This document shows, piece after piece, positions 44,877 through 54,708 of a DNA stretch of 64,000 bases (positions are counted from its first letter, which is position 1; every line of letters begins with the position of its first letter). A model generated the notes under the pieces. It made no database searches. It saw only the letters and a program-made list of their open reading frames with translations, and was not told the origin of the DNA. Made by a program: the position numbers and the translations under genes. The stretch comes from Aureibaculum luteum. GTDB taxonomy: Bacteria; Bacteroidota; Bacteroidia; Flavobacteriales; Flavobacteriaceae. The stretch spans positions 62,001-126,000 of the forward strand of contig NZ_QRGD01000010.1 in the NCBI RefSeq assembly GCF_003449015.1, written 5' to 3'.

Positions 44877-45290
44877 ATGAAGAAAAATATTCTTAAAATA
44901 TCAGCATTGTTTATGGCAGTTATTTTACTGTTTTCAACGCTTTCTTTCACCGTTCACAAACATATTTGTGCTGGTGAAGTGTCTGATATTGCACTTTTCG
45001 GAAATCTGGAGAGTTGCAACATGCATGATAACAATACAGATAATAACCTTACCTCTTTTGTAAAAGAATCCTGCTGTCAAGATAATGCTCAATTTATAAA
45101 AGGTTCAAATGCTGAATTAAAAACTTCTAAAACTTCACAGGATGATTTTACCGTTTTAACATCAGTATTTTTATATACGTACTTCAATTCTTATGAGTCA
45201 ATAGATAAGAATTCAAACGATTTTAAAGATTACTTCCCTCCTATAGTCATAAAAGACATTCCGGTACTTTACGAATCTTTCCTCATCTGA
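44877..45290 (+). CDS. HYC_CC_PP-type periplasmic protein
   Basis: The 137-residue protein has a signal peptide, then HKHICAGEVSD, CNMHD, ESCCQDN and the C-terminal DYFPPIVIKD, the order of H-x-C, CC and PP signatures of this small Bacteroidota family. Members usually precede TonB-dependent receptors and metal-binding genes, as here. The cysteine and histidine pattern suggests metal (probably copper) binding. Molecular function is unknown. Confidence 0.8.
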   Translation: MKKNILKISALFMAVILLFSTLSFTVHKHICAGEVSDIALFGNLESCNMHDNNTDNNLTSFVKESCCQDNAQFIKGSNAELKTSKTSQDDFTVLTSVFLYTYFNSYESIDKNSNDFKDYFPPIVIKDIPVLYESFLI

Positions 45291-45371
45291 TTCATTTAAT
45301 TAAACTCTTGTTTAGATGCTGTTAAACACAACATCTTTATTACAATTAATTTAATTAAATGAAAATTTCGA

Positions 45372-47615
45372 ATGAAAATTATACTTAAAATAGTATTCAT
45401 TTTAATTCCTATTATGTTGCAATCACAAACAACTATTAAAGGAATGGCAATGATAAAAAACAGCCAAGGTAAAACAGAAGGTTTACCAGGAGCAACCATT
45501 TACTGGTTAGATACCGAAATTGGTACAACTACAAATGATAAAGGATGGTTTACCTTAAAATACAAACCAGAATACACAAATCTAGTCTTTAGTTTTGTAG
45601 GTTATAAAACAGATACCGTTACCATAAACGAGCTTAAAGAAATCCATCATTTTATGATTGAAGAAAATGGGTTGGATGAAATTATAATACAAGCTGAAAA
45701 AGAAAACACTTCAGTTTCTTATTTACAATCGGCTAACATTATCACCATTAATGAAGGTGAATTACTAAAAGCAGCCTGTTGCAATTTATCAGAAAGTTTT
45801 GAAACTAACCCTTCTATCGATGTTAATTTTTCGGATGCTTTAACAGGCACAAAACAAATTAGGATGTTAGGTTTGACAAGCCCATATATTTTAATTGCTC
45901 AAGAAAATATTCCATCTGTTAGAGGAGCATCACAAGCATATGGACTAACCTTTACACCGGGAACATGGATAGAAAGTATTCAAATTACCAAAGGAGCAGG
46001 CTCTGTAGTAAATGGTTATGAAAGTATTGCTGGTCAAATAAACACTGAATTAAGAAAACCTTTGAACGACGACAAGTTATTTGTAAATGCTTATGGTTCG
46101 CTAGATGGAAGATTAGAATTGAACACTCATTTTAGTCAAAAAGTTTCTAATAAATGGAATACAAGTTTATTTGTACACGGTAACCTACGTGATAAGAAAA
46201 TGGATGTAAATGATGATAACTTTCTTGACTCACCACTCGCTAATCAGATAAATGTGATGAACCGTTGGCAATATACGGATGCTGTAAACGGCTTTGTTAG
46301 CTTTATTAATTTCAGGTATTTAAAGGACGATAAGCAAACGGGAGAAATTGATTTTATTCCAGAAATGCATAAATTAACCACTATTAAATATGGTTCAGAA
46401 ATAAACACAGAACGTTTTGATGCTTCTGCCAAGTTAGGTTATGTTTTTCCTGAAACGCCTTATAATAGTATGGGCTTTCAAGTCGCATATAGCCAACATC
46501 AACAAGATTCATATTTTGGTCTGAATCAATACAACATTAATCACAAAAGTGTTTATTCTAATTTACTATTCAGTTCAATTTTAGGAAGTACATTACATAA
46601 ATATAAAACCGGCATCAGTTTCACACACGATTCTTATGACGAATTTGTTAATACAACTGATTTTGGGAGATCTGAAAATTCTGTTGGCGGTTTTTTTGAA
46701 TATAGTTATGACAATTTAGATGACTTTAGCTTAATTGCAGGTTTACGTTTAGATGTTCACAATCTGTTGGGTACATTTATTACTCCTAGATTACATATGA
46801 GATATGCTCCATGGGAAAAAGGCGTTTTACGTTCCTCAATTGGTCGTGGTAAAAGAAGTGCTAATATTTTCGCAGAAAATCAGCAACTTTTTGGATCGTC
46901 TAGAGTCATGAGTATTTTGAATTCAAACGGTAAAATTTATGGTTTAAATCCAGAAATTGCTTGGAATTATGGAGTTAGTTTTTTACAAGGATTTAATTTA
47001 CTTGATAAAAATGGTACCATAACGGTTGACTACTACAGTACACAATTTCAAAATCAAGTAGTTGTTGATGTAGATGAAAGCCCACAAGAAGCTTTGTTTT
47101 ATAACCTTGATGGAAACTCACATGCCAATAATTTACAAATAGAATTTAATTATGAATTAGCAAAGCATTTAAATTTACGCTTAGCATATAAGTACTATGA
47201 TGTAAAAACGTATTATCTTAAAGGAAGTTTAGAAAGTCCGTTACAAGCTAAAAATAGATTTTTCGCCAATATTGGCTATGAAACCAATCTCAATGCAAAA
47301 GGTGGCAACTGGCGATTCGACTACACATTCAATTGGATTGGTCAACAAAGACTCCCTTATACTGCCAGCAACCCAGTTCAATATCAACTGGCTGAAAACT
47401 CGCCCAGTTACAGTCTAATGAATGCTCAAATAGCCAAAGTATTCTCAAAAAACTTTGAAGTCTATGTCGGTGGAGAGAATTTAGCAAATTATAAACAAGA
47501 AAATCCTATATTAGCCTCGGAAAATCCATTTGGAGCTTACTTTGACAGTAGTATTATATATGCTCCAATTTCAAGAGGAATGTATTATGCTGGATTACGT
47601 TATACTTTAAATTAA
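45372..47615 (+). CDS. TonB-dependent receptor of the metal cluster
   Basis: The 747-residue protein has a signal peptide, a short CarboxypepD_reg-like domain (GLPGATIYWLDTEIGTTTND), a plug with an unusual KAACCNLSESFETNP motif, and a 22-strand-type beta-barrel ending in LRYTLN. It lies between the HYC_CC_PP gene and an HMA gene, so the cargo is probably a metal or metal complex. The CC pair in the plug could touch the metal. The exact ion is inferred, not shown. Confidence 0.88.
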   Translation: MKIILKIVFILIPIMLQSQTTIKGMAMIKNSQGKTEGLPGATIYWLDTEIGTTTNDKGWFTLKYKPEYTNLVFSFVGYKTDTVTINELKEIHHFMIEENGLDEIIIQAEKENTSVSYLQSANIITINEGELLKAACCNLSESFETNPSIDVNFSDALTGTKQIRMLGLTSPYILIAQENIPSVRGASQAYGLTFTPGTWIESIQITKGAGSVVNGYESIAGQINTELRKPLNDDKLFVNAYGSLDGRLELNTHFSQKVSNKWNTSLFVHGNLRDKKMDVNDDNFLDSPLANQINVMNRWQYTDAVNGFVSFINFRYLKDDKQTGEIDFIPEMHKLTTIKYGSEINTERFDASAKLGYVFPETPYNSMGFQVAYSQHQQDSYFGLNQYNINHKSVYSNLLFSSILGSTLHKYKTGISFTHDSYDEFVNTTDFGRSENSVGGFFEYSYDNLDDFSLIAGLRLDVHNLLGTFITPRLHMRYAPWEKGVLRSSIGRGKRSANIFAENQQLFGSSRVMSILNSNGKIYGLNPEIAWNYGVSFLQGFNLLDKNGTITVDYYSTQFQNQVVVDVDESPQEALFYNLDGNSHANNLQIEFNYELAKHLNLRLAYKYYDVKTYYLKGSLESPLQAKNRFFANIGYETNLNAKGGNWRFDYTFNWIGQQRLPYTASNPVQYQLAENSPSYSLMNAQIAKVFSKNFEVYVGGENLANYKQENPILASENPFGAYFDSSIIYAPISRGMYYAGLRYTLN

Positions 47616-47645
47616 AAAATAAAATACTTATAAAAGAATTATAAT

Positions 47646-47990
47646 ATGAAAAAATTAATTTTAATACTGGTAGCAATAATGGCAATTTCAGTTTCAGCTG
47701 AGGCTCAATCTAAAACCTCAAAAGTAACTTTTGAAGTTGATGGGGTTTGCGAAATGTGTAAAGAACGTATTGAGAAAGCAGCAATTTTAACAAAAGGTGT
47801 TAAGTTTGCAACTTGGAACATCCAAAAAAAAGAGTTGTATTGTATTTACAACAATAAGAAAACAACACTTACAAAGATTAAACAAGCTATTGCAGATGTT
47901 GGCCATGATACAAAAGAAATAAAAGCCACAGATGAAGTTTACGACGGTATTGACGAATGTTGTAAGTACAGAACTCTAGAAACACATTAG
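47646..47990 (+). CDS. periplasmic heavy-metal-associated (HMA) domain protein
   Basis: The 114-residue protein has a signal peptide (MKKLILILVAIMAISVSAEA) and an HMA fold with metal motif GVCEMCKERI (C-x2-C). A second cluster of Cys occurs at the C-terminus (DECCKYRT). It follows the TonB receptor by 30 bp. HMA proteins ferry copper or related ions. The secreted form would work in the periplasm between receptor and inner-membrane exporters. Confidence 0.88.
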   Translation: MKKLILILVAIMAISVSAEAQSKTSKVTFEVDGVCEMCKERIEKAAILTKGVKFATWNIQKKELYCIYNNKKTTLTKIKQAIADVGHDTKEIKATDEVYDGIDECCKYRTLETH

Positions 47991-47998
47991 GCCTCACC

Positions 47999-48042
47999 CG
48001 AAACCACAAAAAAATGTAGTTTCGTCCTCTCCGAAGGAGAGG
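47999..48042. repeat. two short hairpins in the HMA-lipoprotein gap
   Basis: CGAAACCACA (47999-48008) pairs with TGTAGTTTCG (48015-48024) with one mismatch, followed by CCTCTCC-GAA-GGAGAGG (48026-48042), a perfect 7-bp stem. The CTCTCC-GAA-GGAGAG type is a dispersed palindrome in Bacteroidota genomes and may act as a processing or termination site. Confidence 0.55.
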
Positions 48043-48129
48043 TATAACCGAGGATACAATTAACTATTAGAAACGGTATTCAAAGGAAAGGTAAAAAAAG
48101 AATTATTAACTTTAACTAAAATAATAACA

Positions 48130-48438
48130 ATGAAGAAACTAATTTTAATGTTAGCCGTTGTAACGGTTGTAAGTATTGCGTTTACATCTTGTAAAAGTGA
48201 TAAAAAAGAAGATGTAAAAACGGAAGAAAAAGTTGATGTAGCTTCCAACGAAGTTTACCAATGCCCAATGAATTGTGAAGACGGTAAAAGCTATACAGAA
48301 GCTGGAAGCTGTCCTGTTTGCAATATGGCCTTAAAGTCTAAAACAGTTGACATGGATGGTGACAGCCATAAAGAACATGCTGATGAGGATGAAGATGATC
48401 ATAACGACAGTGAAGAAGATGGAGATAAGGAAGCTTAA
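48130..48438 (+). CDS. heavy-metal-binding domain lipoprotein
   Basis: The 102-residue protein has a lipoprotein signal (VVSIAFTSCKSDK) and a YHS/heavy-metal-binding motif YQCPMNCED with SCPVCNMAL, followed by an acidic His-rich tail (HKEHADEDEDDHND). Related domains are found in CusB-like proteins and P-type ATPases, and bind Cu or other ions. The acidic tail may bind more metal. It ends the metal operon at a bidirectional hairpin. Confidence 0.85.
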   Translation: MKKLILMLAVVTVVSIAFTSCKSDKKEDVKTEEKVDVASNEVYQCPMNCEDGKSYTEAGSCPVCNMALKSKTVDMDGDSHKEHADEDEDDHNDSEEDGDKEA

Positions 48439-48464
48439 AATTTAAGTATAAAGACTAAGTAAAC

Positions 48465-48495
48465 TAAAAAACGCCACAAGTTGTGGCGTTTTTTT
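48465..48495. terminator. bidirectional terminator
   Basis: AAAAAACGCCACAA-G-TTGTGGCGTTTTTT forms a strong stem with A and T tracts on the two sides, between the convergent lipoprotein (+) and triple CBM48-like (-) genes. Confidence 0.85.
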
Positions 48496-49450
48496 AGTTT
48501 ACCATTTTTACCGAATTGATATTTCCATATTCATCATGTTCCTGAACTGGATTATTTGGATCAATTACCCATTTACCGTCCACAATATATTTATAATGGT
48601 ATTTGCCGCCTTTTAGCGTTAATGTGCACTTCCAAACGCCATCATCCTCTTTTTTCATTGACACTTCTTTCTTGTTCCAATCGTTAAAAGAACCCGTTAA
48701 AAAAATATTCGTTGCGTTTTTATAACCTATTAATTCAAATGTAACTTCTTTTTTGATCGTTAAAATAGAATTGAAAGTATGGTGTTCATTATATTCTTTA
48801 TGTGCATTTTTAGGATCTTCCATCCAATTTCCATCTACAATAAATTTATATTGATAGGTATCTGGTTTTAATTGTAACGAGATTTTCCAACCACCTTTTA
48901 CTTTCTTCATTTTTAAGAGGTTCTTGTTCCATCGGTTAAAAGTGCCTGATACTATTACTTTTTCAGCATTATCATATCCTTCTAAGAAAAAGTGAACGTT
49001 ACCTTCCTCTTTAGAAGGAAACGAATGCATTGTCAAATTATAAACCTTATGCCATATATAACTCTTTTCAGATTCTGTAATATTGTAAAATGATTTATCT
49101 GGTTCCGCCCAATATTCATTATTAATTAAATATTTAAATTCCCAAAAATACTTTTCATCAAAATCTGTTATACTTTTTGTTAATTGATAGGTATAACCTC
49201 CTGTTTTTAGCATCTTCCACTCCTCTCTTGACCAATCATTAAATTGACCTGACACCGCTACTTTAAATATATCTAAATTAGAGGCATCTACACGTTTTGA
49301 AGTATTGTCTTTAGTGAATTTTTCATAATCTCTAACATCAAAATTAAAAATAACACTATCATTTTCAATGCTATATGTTGGCATATGTTGCCCTATAACA
49401 GTAGCTGAAAAGCACATGAAAATTATGATTAAGTAGTATTTAATGTTCAT
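48494..49450 (-). CDS. secreted protein with three CBM48/AMPK-like domains
   Basis: About 318 residues from the ATG at 49450 (MNIKYYLIIIFMCFSATVIGQ, a signal peptide). The longer start at 49477 would overlap the upstream gene. It has three repeats of an E-set glycogen-binding type: VSGQFNDWSREEW, VSGTFNRWNKNLL and LTGSFNDWNKKEV, each followed by YxYKYIVDGxW-type strands. These domains bind alpha-glucans in many proteins. No catalytic domain is attached. It is 1 bp after the aspartyl-protease-like gene and shares its transcript. Confidence 0.82.
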   Translation of the reverse strand: MNIKYYLIIIFMCFSATVIGQHMPTYSIENDSVIFNFDVRDYEKFTKDNTSKRVDASNLDIFKVAVSGQFNDWSREEWKMLKTGGYTYQLTKSITDFDEKYFWEFKYLINNEYWAEPDKSFYNITESEKSYIWHKVYNLTMHSFPSKEEGNVHFFLEGYDNAEKVIVSGTFNRWNKNLLKMKKVKGGWKISLQLKPDTYQYKFIVDGNWMEDPKNAHKEYNEHHTFNSILTIKKEVTFELIGYKNATNIFLTGSFNDWNKKEVSMKKEDDGVWKCTLTLKGGKYHYKYIVDGKWVIDPNNPVQEHDEYGNINSVKMVN

Positions 49451-49451
49451 T

Positions 49452-50417
49452 TTATTTATAAAAAATAGTCTTAACAAAGTACAATTGCTTCTTTTTATAA
49501 TTTAATATCATTCTACGTGTTACGATAAATTCATACCCCAAAACACCATCTAATTCAGTTCCATAAGCAACATTCATGTTTTTAAGATTGGTAACAATAG
49601 TTTTCATTGGGCCACAATAGATAGTACTTGACAATTTTACTTTATGCAATTTACCTGCCAAAACGTTCTTTTTTCGTTTACCCGCTCCGACAACAACCAT
49701 TTGCTTAGGTGTTTTAAAATTTTTCATTACTTTTTTAGAAACTGATTTATCGAGTAAATTCATTTCGGCACCAGTATCTAAACCAAATCTCAATTTTTGA
49801 TTATTCACATAAGAATCTAAAACTACGGTATGTTTTCTTAATGAGAAATTAAGGGTATCTGTTATTTTTTCTAAATAAGGTAGTTTGTCTACTTTATCAC
49901 CGTCGTAATTAATTTTAGATAAGGTAATCTGTTTTAAATAAAAATCTATAAAAATTTCATAATCTCTAAGTACATCATAACCTATAACACCAAAAAGTTG
50001 CATTTTTTTTGTTTTCTCAATATGAGATAAATCCAAGATATGAGATTTCACATTATCAATACTAAAATCTTTGACTAGTATTTTTTTCAACCATTTAATT
50101 TTCACCTCATCAATTTCACTGCTAACACCTGAGTGCATTAAGTCCGTCGGTTTGCTATTTGTACCATCAAAATGAACATTATTTAGTAATAATTTCTCGG
50201 CACCTGTATCTATAATAAAATTTCCTTTTCTATTAAATATTTCAGCTTCAATTACTATTAAACGATCATAAAGCTTAAATGGAATACGGACTGTGTTTTC
50301 TCCGATATACTCTGCCTTAGGAAATTGCAATGTAGTTGTACCTTTTTCTTTGTCATCAGCAAATAAAATTGTTGAACAACATAAAAATATACAGATACAA
50401 AGTCGAAAAGCTTTCAT
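49452..50417 (-). CDS. two-lobed retropepsin-like aspartyl protease
   Basis: The 321-residue protein has a signal peptide and two retropepsin-like lobes. Each has a catalytic-type motif (FIIDTGAEKLLL and FGLDTGAEMNLL) and a later hydrophobic GY motif (GVIGYDVL and GVLGYEF). The two DTGA motifs could form one active site in a single chain, as in pepsin-like enzymes. It would act in the periplasm or outside. The target is unknown; it is co-transcribed with the three-domain glucan-binding-like protein. Confidence 0.82.
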   Translation of the reverse strand: MKAFRLCICIFLCCSTILFADDKEKGTTTLQFPKAEYIGENTVRIPFKLYDRLIVIEAEIFNRKGNFIIDTGAEKLLLNNVHFDGTNSKPTDLMHSGVSSEIDEVKIKWLKKILVKDFSIDNVKSHILDLSHIEKTKKMQLFGVIGYDVLRDYEIFIDFYLKQITLSKINYDGDKVDKLPYLEKITDTLNFSLRKHTVVLDSYVNNQKLRFGLDTGAEMNLLDKSVSKKVMKNFKTPKQMVVVGAGKRKKNVLAGKLHKVKLSSTIYCGPMKTIVTNLKNMNVAYGTELDGVLGYEFIVTRRMILNYKKKQLYFVKTIFYK

Positions 50418-50588
50418 TGGAATATAAATTTACGTAATATAAATAAGACGCCACATTTTATATAATGTTACACTTTAACAAATTTCTAATTCTTACACAT
50501 ACATCGTAATCTATAGAATTAAGAAATATATACTGATAGTTACATAGTATTCATAAATACTACTCAATTAACATCAATAACGATGTAA

Positions 50589-50627
50589 AAAAACACCTAC
50601 AAGAAATGATATCTTGTAGGTGTTTTT
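50589..50627 (-). terminator. terminator after groEL
   Basis: Stem AAAAACACCTACAAGA (50589-50604) and TCTTGTAGGTGTTTTT (50612-50627), 16 perfect pairs, about 28 bp past the groEL stop on the minus strand. Confidence 0.85.
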
Positions 50628-50654
50628 AAAATTATTTGTGTACGAGGCTTTCGA

Positions 50655-52345
<1,691 letters not shown>

Positions 52346-52404
52346 TTACTGGAACTATATATTATTATTAATTATTTATTTTAATTGCCGCCACCAATAG
52401 GTAG

Positions 52405-52683
52405 TTATAGAATTGCGAAAATATCGCTCTCTCTCATAATTAAGTAATCACCACCATCTAATTTTAATTCTGTACCAGCATATTTACCATATAATACAGT
52501 ATCTCCAACTTTAACTGTGGTAGGTTCATCTTTAGTTCCTTTACCTACGGCTAAAACTTTACCCTGTTGTGGTTTTTCTTTAGCTGAATCTGGAATATAA
52601 AGTCCAGAAGCTGTTTTAGTTTCAGCAGCCATTGGCTCAATTACTACTCTGTCCGCAAGAGGTTTGATTTTTATTTTACTCAT
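52405..52683 (-). CDS. groS: co-chaperonin GroES
   Basis: The 92-residue protein has the GroES fold with [11 protein letters not shown] at the start, a mobile loop ([20 protein letters not shown], length-limited quote) and [14 protein letters not shown] near the end. It caps GroEL. It lies upstream of groEL with 115 bp between. Confidence 0.97.
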   Translation of the reverse strand: MSKIKIKPLADRVVIEPMAAETKTASGLYIPDSAKEKPQQGKVLAVGKGTKDEPTTVKVGDTVLYGKYAGTELKLDGGDYLIMRESDIFAIL

Positions 52684-52813
52684 TTCTTTAAAATTTTTTA
52701 GTTAATTCAATCGAATGTTACTATGGCTAAAAATATGCCAATTATTAAAATATGACAGATAGTCATTATCCTAATATAATTGTAATCTTAAGAGGTAATA
52801 TGATTAAACAAAA

Positions 52814-52844
52814 AAATGCCAACGTGACACTTACGTTAGCATTT
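52814..52844 (-). terminator. terminator after secG
   Basis: AAATGCCAACGT (52814-52825) pairs with ACGTTAGCATTT (52833-52844); the one mismatch is a G-U wobble in the minus-strand RNA. It lies 24 bp past the secG stop. Confidence 0.7.
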
Positions 52845-52867
52845 TATATGTTAAAATTAAAAATTTC

Positions 52868-53218
52868 TTAATTTGATGTTGAATCTTGTAAAGTTGCTGG
52901 TTGCTCTACACTTACAGGAGCTGTCTGCTCAATAGGATTTCTATCATTTAAGGTTTCTTCAATTTGCGATTTAGTATCAATTGTATTTCTTGGAATAGCA
53001 AAGTTTGATAATAAAATCAATGCAAATAAAGCTATGGCCAATGTCCAAGTACTTTTATCTAAAAAGTTAGTTGTGTTTTGAACACCACCTAAAGTTTGTG
53101 TTCCTTGTCCACCTAATGAAGAAGATAACCCTCCACCTTTAGGATTTTGAACCATAATAATAAGTATTAGTAAGACTGCTACAATAACAATCAGAACTAG
53201 AAATAGTGTATAAGTCAT
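52868..53218 (-). CDS. secG: preprotein translocase subunit SecG
   Basis: The 116-residue protein has two membrane helices flanking the conserved VQNPKGGGLSSSLGGQG segment of SecG. It is part of the SecYEG translocon. The gene starts 3 bp after the TPR-like gene on the minus strand, in the conserved lptE-TPR-secG order. Confidence 0.93.
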   Translation of the reverse strand: MTYTLFLVLIVIVAVLLILIIMVQNPKGGGLSSSLGGQGTQTLGGVQNTTNFLDKSTWTLAIALFALILLSNFAIPRNTIDTKSQIEETLNDRNPIEQTAPVSVEQPATLQDSTSN

Positions 53219-53221
53219 TTT

Positions 53222-54016
53222 TTATGAATTATTTTTTTGTAAAAATTTTATTGCCTTAATTCGGTCTGCAAAGAAACTACTTTTTTCTGGATATTTCAAA
53301 CTTAATATTTTAAAAGCTTGTATCGCATTATCATACTTTTTTTGTTCGAGATATACGCGTGCTAAAGTTTCGGTCATTAAAGTACCATCTTCAACAACAC
53401 TTTCAAATGAAACGTCAATGTTTTCAACGTTTTTGATTGCTTCCATTTTAGGTTTAGTCGCAATAAATTGCTCAATAATATCGAATTTCTCTTGATTTAT
53501 GGAAACTTCTTTTGGTTTTATATCTTCAATAACTTCTTGCCTATCTATGGGTTTTATATTGGTGAGTTGCATCCATTCACCAAAAGAATGCATTTCTGAA
53601 AGGTCAAATACTAGTGGTTTACCGATATTTAATTTTTCTTCTACTTTTTCAATTACTGTCTCTTCTTCAAAAATTGTAGCAATCGGTTGATCTTGTTCTA
53701 ATTCTTCAATTATTTCAAAATCAACAACCTCATTCGTTTCTATTTTTTCTTTTTTTTTCTCAATTATATTTGAATTATCTAAGGTATCTGCAGTGATAAA
53801 ATCGAACAACACTGTTCTGTTGGTGGTATATGCTGCCGTTGATTTAAGTGCTGAATTGTATTTAAAACTATGCTGATTCTTTAAGCCTTTAAGATGGATC
53901 ATTCTTGCTGCTTGAAAATAAGGATAGTTTTCCAAAATATCTTCTATAGCATTCGTTTGCTCGATGGTTATCGATCTTTTAGTATCTAATAATGATGTAA
54001 ATTCTGAAATGTTCAT
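53222..54016 (-). CDS. TPR-like protein between lptE and secG
   Basis: The 264-residue protein has an N-terminal region with LENYPYFQAARMIHLKGL, an acidic Glu-rich middle and a C-terminal TPR-like motif (LARVYLEQKKYDNAIQAFKILS, shortened). There is no signal peptide. It is packed 1 bp from lptE and 3 bp from secG. The neighbours suggest a link to envelope assembly or secretion; the function is not known. Confidence 0.75.
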   Translation of the reverse strand: MNISEFTSLLDTKRSITIEQTNAIEDILENYPYFQAARMIHLKGLKNQHSFKYNSALKSTAAYTTNRTVLFDFITADTLDNSNIIEKKKEKIETNEVVDFEIIEELEQDQPIATIFEEETVIEKVEEKLNIGKPLVFDLSEMHSFGEWMQLTNIKPIDRQEVIEDIKPKEVSINQEKFDIIEQFIATKPKMEAIKNVENIDVSFESVVEDGTLMTETLARVYLEQKKYDNAIQAFKILSLKYPEKSSFFADRIKAIKFLQKNNS

Positions 54017-54017
54017 A

Positions 54018-54518
54018 TTACCATTTTGCTACAGAAGCGTTATAAATATCTTGAGTTAATCGTTCAAAAATTTCTTCCAAGGCTGTTTCTAACACTCCAC
54101 CTATTAGTTGTGAATTTGCATCAAAATCTGAATAAAAAGAAAATGTCTTTTCAAAATCATCTTCTTCAACTAATTTATTATAAAAGCGTACTCTTACCGC
54201 TATAGTCAATCTATTTTGTGCGGCTGCCTGATCTGCTGTTGCCGTAATAGGAATTACCTTATAATCCGTTATTTCTCCTTCAAAGTACAAATCGCCACCA
54301 GTTGTTGTTAAACTCAAATTTGTTTGACGTGTAAACAAATCACGTAAAGCATCTGTAAATTTTTGACTTAACGTTGGCTCAACAAGTATTGCATTATTAG
54401 GAAAATAATCTATCTGTATTGTTTTTGCATCACCTGTACTACCTCCGGTAAAAGAATATATACCACAACTTTGGGTGGTTAGTAATAAAAATGCGTATGC
54501 TATAATTATTTTTTTCAT
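54018..54518 (-). CDS. lptE: LPS-assembly lipoprotein LptE
   Basis: The 166-residue protein has a lipoprotein signal with Cys18 (LLLTTQSCGIYSFTG) and LptE-type beta/alpha sequence, including the FTDALRDLFTRQTNL helix. It would plug the LptD barrel for LPS export. Its neighbours (sigma-54 activator upstream; TPR protein and secG downstream) match other Flavobacteriia. Confidence 0.88.
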   Translation of the reverse strand: MKKIIIAYAFLLLTTQSCGIYSFTGGSTGDAKTIQIDYFPNNAILVEPTLSQKFTDALRDLFTRQTNLSLTTTGGDLYFEGEITDYKVIPITATADQAAAQNRLTIAVRVRFYNKLVEEDDFEKTFSFYSDFDANSQLIGGVLETALEEIFERLTQDIYNASVAKW

Positions 54519-54594
54519 TATTTTAATCTATCCTCTAAGAAACTACGGTAAATTTGATAAATACTACATTGATTATAACACCAACACCCCTTTA

Positions 54595-54610
54595 GTCCCC
54601 TCAAGGGGAC
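54595..54610. repeat. short dispersed palindrome
   Basis: GTCCCC-TCAA-GGGGAC, a perfect 6-bp stem, preceded by CCCCTTTA. Sequences of this type are dispersed in Flavobacteriia. It lies in the gap between lptE and the sigma-54 activator. Confidence 0.45.
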
Positions 54611-54708
54611 AATCTTTACGTTCAAACTTTGTATAATTCATTATAATTTGTAAATATAATAATCTCGAAACCAAAATCTAATATCTCCTATCTAAAATCT
54701 GGCATCTA

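Noticed and set aside
50461-50480. TGTTA-CACTT-TAACA repeat before the aspartyl-protease-like gene
   Set aside because: Arms of 5 bp in AT-rich DNA are expected by chance, and it does not match the site at 5439.
52684-52867. CIRCE (HrcA) operator before groES
   Set aside because: No TTAGCACTC-n9-GAGTGCTAA or near match was seen; only a 5-bp ATGAC/GTCAT repeat, too short to call.
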